Source: Bdellovibrio sp. ZAP7
GTDB taxonomy: Bacteria > Bdellovibrionota > Bdellovibrionia > Bdellovibrionales > Bdellovibrionaceae
Reading direction: 5' to 3'
Assembly (NCBI RefSeq): GCF_006874645.1
Contig: NZ_CP030082.1
Span: forward strand, 806,001-870,000
DNA length: 64,000 nucleotides
Shown: positions 60,684-64,000 of the stretch, piece by piece
Layout: each line of letters starts with the position of its first letter
Numbering within the stretch: the stretch's first letter is position 1
Notes under the pieces: generated by a model
Databases searched by the model: none
Told to the model about the DNA's origin: nothing
The model's input: the letters and a program-made list of their open reading frames with translations, nothing else
Made by a program: the position numbers and the translations under genes

Positions 60684-61796
60684 ATGTCAGCAGTGATCTT
60701 GCAAGTCTGTATGTCAGCTTCATGGGGTGGTCAGGAAATGGTCGCCTATGAGACAGCGGAGTTGCTTCAAAATAAAAATTTAAAATGTGTGACATTGGTT
60801 ACTGTGGGTAGTCCATTGGCGCTGCGACTGAAAAAAATCGGCTGTGAAGTTTTAGAATGTTCACCGGGCATTTCAGAAAGCCTTCGAAATTTAACAACGC
60901 TAAGACGTTTTTTAAAACACCACGCTGTTTCGACGGTGTTGGTGCAACAACTTAGGGATTTGTTTGCGGTTCGCATCGCGCTCCTGGGTTTTGCTAATAT
61001 CAAAGTCGTCGGCGTTTCCCACACGTTTGTGGGTATTTCAAAAAAAGACTGCTATCACCGCTGGGTGTACAATCGTATTCAACACATGATTGCACTGACA
61101 CCAGTGCATCGCCAGAACCTTATCAAGCATCTTCCGATCGCACCTGAAAAGATTGTGGTGATTCCGAACTCGGTGGACACGAAGTGGTTCAATCCGCTTC
61201 GCCGCGATTCCTTGCTTCGTAAGCAATGGGGCAACGATGATCAGACTTTGCTGATTGGTTTGATTGGGCGCCTGGATAAGGCTAAGGGACAGAGCGTTTT
61301 ATTAAAAGCAGCGGCTGATCTTAAGGCAGACATCTCCAATTTCAAAATCATTCTAGTCGGCGAGGAAACGTTGAACGAACCCGGTGCTCTGAGTGATCTA
61401 AAGACTCAATGTCACGAGCTGGGTTTAGAAGAACACGTTATCTTCACAGGCTTTCGCAGCGATATTCCGCAAATTGCCGCTTCTTTGGATATTTTGGTGA
61501 TGAGCTCGGATGCGGAAACCTTTGGTCGAGTGATTATCGAGGGCATGGCCTCAGAGGTGGCGGTGATCGCTTCCAAAGCAGGCGGAGTTGTCGATATTAT
61601 TGATGAAGGGCAGACCGGGTTTATGTTTGAGCCCGGTAATCATGTGGAGCTGGCGCAAAAGATTTTAACTCTTTCAAAAAACCGGGATCTGCGCGCCAAG
61701 ATCGCTCATAACGGGCGGGAAAAGGCCCTGAGTGAATACGATTTCTCAAAAGTCAGTCAGCGATTATTAGAAACTCTTCACGCAAATCATAATTAG
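60684..61796 (+). CDS. GT4-type glycosyltransferase
   Basis: This 370-residue retaining glycosyltransferase has the GT-B fold. The N-domain shows 'SASWGGQEMVAYETAELL'. The C-domain has 'VIPNSVDTKWFNP', 'LIGLIGRLDKAKGQSVLL', and the donor-binding E-x7-E with Glu278 and Glu286 in 'SSDAETFGRVIIEGMA'. The acceptor is likely a surface glycan or lipid-linked sugar. An upstream region (60437-60683) holds short open frames but no secure gene. A bidirectional terminator follows. Confidence 0.92.
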   Translation: MSAVILQVCMSASWGGQEMVAYETAELLQNKNLKCVTLVTVGSPLALRLKKIGCEVLECSPGISESLRNLTTLRRFLKHHAVSTVLVQQLRDLFAVRIALLGFANIKVVGVSHTFVGISKKDCYHRWVYNRIQHMIALTPVHRQNLIKHLPIAPEKIVVIPNSVDTKWFNPLRRDSLLRKQWGNDDQTLLIGLIGRLDKAKGQSVLLKAAADLKADISNFKIILVGEETLNEPGALSDLKTQCHELGLEEHVIFTGFRSDIPQIAASLDILVMSSDAETFGRVIIEGMASEVAVIASKAGGVVDIIDEGQTGFMFEPGNHVELAQKILTLSKNRDLRAKIAHNGREKALSEYDFSKVSQRLLETLHANHN

Positions 61797-61803
61797 TGAA
61801 AAG

Positions 61804-61835
61804 AAAAGGCGCAGGTTTATCCGGCGCCTTTTTTA
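61804..61835. terminator. Bidirectional intrinsic terminator
   Basis: AAAAGGCGC (61804-61812) pairs with GCGCCTTTT (61824-61832), with an 11-base loop and flanking A and T tracts. It lies between the glycosyltransferase and oligoendopeptidase genes. Confidence 0.85.
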
Positions 61836-61841
61836 GTTTTC

Positions 61842-63647
61842 TTAATTTGAAATCAAAGTTTCGAAATGATTGATTTTTGCTTTCACGACATCAATTGATT
61901 TTTGCCAGAAAGCCGGCTGGGTGATGTCCTCACCCAGGTGCTTTTGAATCAAATCTTCCGCTGACATTCTGCCCGTATCACGTAAGATTGCTTTATATTT
62001 CGGCATGAAATCTGCGCCCAATTCTTTGCGGCGGGCATAAATGCTTAAAGAGAACAAATATCCAAACGTGTAAGGGAAGTTATAGAAACTTAAGCCCGCG
62101 ATATGGAAATGAAGTTTGTGTGCCCAGAAAAGCTCATCTGCTTTTTCAGTGCTGTCGCCATACCATTCTTTCCACACGCTGCCCATCAGGCTGCGAAGCT
62201 CGTCGGCACTCAATGTACGCTCTTTGCGGGCTTCATAGAATTTACGTTCAAATTCATAACGAACCGGGATGTTGATTAAAAAGGCCATGGCGCTTTCCAG
62301 GTCACCCCAGGCATTTTCAATTTTTTGTTCGCGGGAACCCGAAGTGCTCATCAAAGCGTCGCCCAAAACTGTTTCGGCAAAAACACTGGCAGTCTCTGCC
62401 AAAGTCATAGGGTAATCCATCTCGCCTAAAGACATATCGCGCATCACCCAGGAGTGAAAGCCATGACCCAATTCATGAGCCAATGTTCCGATGTCGCTGT
62501 TCGAACCCATGTAAGTCATATAAACGCGAGGTTCGCGTTTTGCCAGGAAGCCTGTGCAATAGGCGCCGGTGCGCTTGTTCGGCAATACACGTCCCTCGAT
62601 CCAGTTGTTATCAACCATCATTTGCACAAAGTCCGCCATTTCAGGGGAGACGTTGGCAAAGGCGTCTTTCACGATTTTAGCGCCTTGTTCAAAGGGCACG
62701 GCGTCTGCGGAGGCGGCGATGGGGCTTGGAGCCATCAGGTCCCACAATTCCAATTTATTTTTCTTCATCACCTTCGCCATCAACAAACCAGCTTTTTGAA
62801 TATCTTTGGTGTTGTTACGGCAAGCCGTGATCATCGCATCCAAAGTTTTTTGAGTGATGCGGTTGTCATTCAAAGGGTTATCCATGAAAGACATGGCTTT
62901 AGTATGAGAACGCTTTTGCGCGTCCTCGATGCGCCAGCCAGCCAGGGCATTCACGATGGCAGCAGCACTGTGTTGGTGCTCAGCCCAAGCTTCTTGAATA
63001 CCGATCCAGGCAGCTTTGCGGTCCGCTTCGTTCGCGGTTTTCGTCAAGGCGCTGGCTTTGGCAAGACCCACCGTTTCCGTACGATCGGCATACTTCAAAT
63101 GCACGCGCATATTGCCACTGAGTTCGTCGTAAAGGTTGCCCCAAGCGGTATGACCCGAAACCTCTAGGCTGGTCATCAGAAGCTCTTCTGGTTCTGACAA
63201 AGCATGCGCCACTTTTTTTCGCTTTTCCTCATAGCTAAAGCGATAGGATTTGATGTGGTCATGATTGAGGATTTTATTGAAAGTGCTGTCATCACATTTT
63301 TGAATCATCAAATTCAGTGGAATGATCGCTTGAGATAATTTGGAAAAGAAAATCTGGATTTCAGATTCTTTGGTTTTCGCCTCTGTATTGGTGGAGTTCA
63401 CAGACAGAAGGCAGTTCACGTAAGTCGACATTGTGGCCGCTGTGATCACGCATTTTTCGTAAGCCAACAGAATATTTTGAATTTGCGTGATGGTTTTATC
63501 AGTCGGATTTTGCAAGTCCGCTTTGATCTCGGCAATCTTCTGTTGTAAAGATTCAAGCTCGCCGGTCACGTGATCCCAGTCTTTTTGGAATTCGGGAGAA
63601 GTGAGGGTCGGATAAACTGATTCAATGTTCCAAGTAGGACCGTTCAT
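61842..63647 (-). CDS. pepF: M3 family oligoendopeptidase (PepF-like)
   Basis: This 601-residue cytoplasmic metallopeptidase has the zinc motif 'LAHELGHGFHSW' with His391, Glu392 and His395. The third ligand is expected in 'PMTLAETASVFAETV'. Helical N-terminal text ('WDHVTGELESLQQKIAEI') and 'AGLSFYNFPYTFGYLFSLS' are typical of the PepF/M3B group. It cleaves short peptides and would help digest imported peptides. The ATG overlaps the upstream gene's stop by one base, so the two are coupled. Confidence 0.94.
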   Translation of the reverse strand: MNGPTWNIESVYPTLTSPEFQKDWDHVTGELESLQQKIAEIKADLQNPTDKTITQIQNILLAYEKCVITAATMSTYVNCLLSVNSTNTEAKTKESEIQIFFSKLSQAIIPLNLMIQKCDDSTFNKILNHDHIKSYRFSYEEKRKKVAHALSEPEELLMTSLEVSGHTAWGNLYDELSGNMRVHLKYADRTETVGLAKASALTKTANEADRKAAWIGIQEAWAEHQHSAAAIVNALAGWRIEDAQKRSHTKAMSFMDNPLNDNRITQKTLDAMITACRNNTKDIQKAGLLMAKVMKKNKLELWDLMAPSPIAASADAVPFEQGAKIVKDAFANVSPEMADFVQMMVDNNWIEGRVLPNKRTGAYCTGFLAKREPRVYMTYMGSNSDIGTLAHELGHGFHSWVMRDMSLGEMDYPMTLAETASVFAETVLGDALMSTSGSREQKIENAWGDLESAMAFLINIPVRYEFERKFYEARKERTLSADELRSLMGSVWKEWYGDSTEKADELFWAHKLHFHIAGLSFYNFPYTFGYLFSLSIYARRKELGADFMPKYKAILRDTGRMSAEDLIQKHLGEDITQPAFWQKSIDVVKAKINHFETLISN

Positions 63648-64000
63648 TAGTTGTTCTCTTTCGTCATAAGGTTGACGTAGTTGTTCACAAAAATTTTGAA
63701 TTCATTAAAATTTAAAACCTGTACCAGAGCCGCCGCACTGGCCTGCTGTCCGTGCCAGCGTCCCAGACGGTTTGCGATGTATAAAGACATCTTTTCCCCA
63801 TCCTGAATGCTGTGCTCGTCATCGGCAGCTTCGAAATCCAAGTAAGCGTCAAAGCGGGCACGCATTAAGAACTGGCCCCCAGGAGTCGTCACGATTTTAT
63901 AGGGACCATAGACTGCACGAGTGGGGCGATACACTTGAGCCACATACGGAAAGCGTTGTTCCGGTTCACCCTGATTAGAATAAAAAGACGTTGCCGCCTG
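63647..64000 (-). CDS. Unknown protein, 5' end cut by the window
   Basis: The frame is open from 64000 to its stop at 63647-63649 (117 residues seen). A GTG at 63943 is a possible start, but the frame stays open upstream with protein-like text ('FYSNQGEPEQRFPYVAQVY'), so the gene probably begins outside the window. 'GGQFLMRARFDAYLDFEAADDE' and 'LVQVLNFNEFKIFVNNYVNL' are not recognised. Its stop overlaps the pepF start by one base, so the pair is an operon. Confidence 0.6.
   Translation of the reverse strand, partial: QAATSFYSNQGEPEQRFPYVAQVYRPTRAVYGPYKIVTTPGGQFLMRARFDAYLDFEAADDEHSIQDGEKMSLYIANRLGRWHGQQASAAALVQVLNFNEFKIFVNNYVNLMTKENN

Overview
The window looks like a chromosomal stretch of a predatory or predator-related bacterium of the Bdellovibrio group (Bdellovibrionota). 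This is inferred from gene content: a TIGR02147-type regulator, a TIGR03545/TIGR03546-like pair, many small secreted proteins and lipoproteins, three trypsin-like proteases, secreted nucleases, peptidoglycan enzymes and an HD-GYP protein. No rRNA, tRNA, CRISPR array, insertion sequence, prophage or plasmid origin was seen.

Layout. (1) 1-6.9 kb: the distal spc operon running into the alpha operon (rplR-rpsE-rpmD-rplO-secY-adk-rpmJ-rpsM-rpsK-rpsD-rpoA-rplQ), closed by an intrinsic terminator. The window opens just before rplR. (2) 6.9-13.7 kb: a TlpA-like thioredoxin, a VWA-type lipoprotein, a hybrid histidine kinase and the TIGR03545/03546-like membrane pair. (3) 13.7-19.2 kb: a GmhB-like HAD phosphatase with an extra N-terminal domain, a flippase-like membrane protein, ManC, a small periplasmic protein and an HTTM protein with its partner. 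(4) 19.5-22.6 kb: a 1055-residue secreted protein with collagen-like Gly-X-Y repeats. (5) 22.7-30.3 kb: AidB-like acyl-CoA dehydrogenase, lipoprotein protease, beta-barrel protein, chemoreceptor, HD-GYP protein and a secreted protein with a PD-(D/E)XK-like core. (6) 30.4-38.6 kb: an L,D-transpeptidase-like enzyme, a GH13 alpha-glucosidase, a hydrolase, a small GNAT, the MoxR-DUF58-transglutaminase operon and a second lipoprotein protease. (7) 39.0-44.0 kb: a bacterial NHEJ locus (ku convergent with a 57-aa basic protein, ligD, rnhB and an SDR). (8) 44.1-50.3 kb: acetyl-CoA hydrolase/transferase, CsbD-like and DUF883-like stress proteins, an SDR-PqiA-MlaD operon and a Ser/Gly/Leu-rich lipoprotein. 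(9) 50.6-60.4 kb: an accessory run of secreted proteins (two members of one unrecognised Cys-containing family, an SNase, a CxxCH lipoprotein, RlpA, a third protease) with a TIGR02147-like regulator and a DegT aminotransferase. (10) 60.7-64 kb: a GT4 glycosyltransferase, an M3 oligoendopeptidase and a gene cut by the window edge.

Themes. Most of the accessory coding is for the envelope or for export. Many convergent gene pairs abut or overlap at their stop codons with almost no spacer. The items most likely to be new are the collagen-like protein, the paralogous Cys-protein family at 50.7 and 58.7 kb, the exported PD-(D/E)XK-like protein, the heme-motif lipoprotein, and the 57-aa basic protein leading into ligD. 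All functions below are inferred from reading the sequence. No database search was run.
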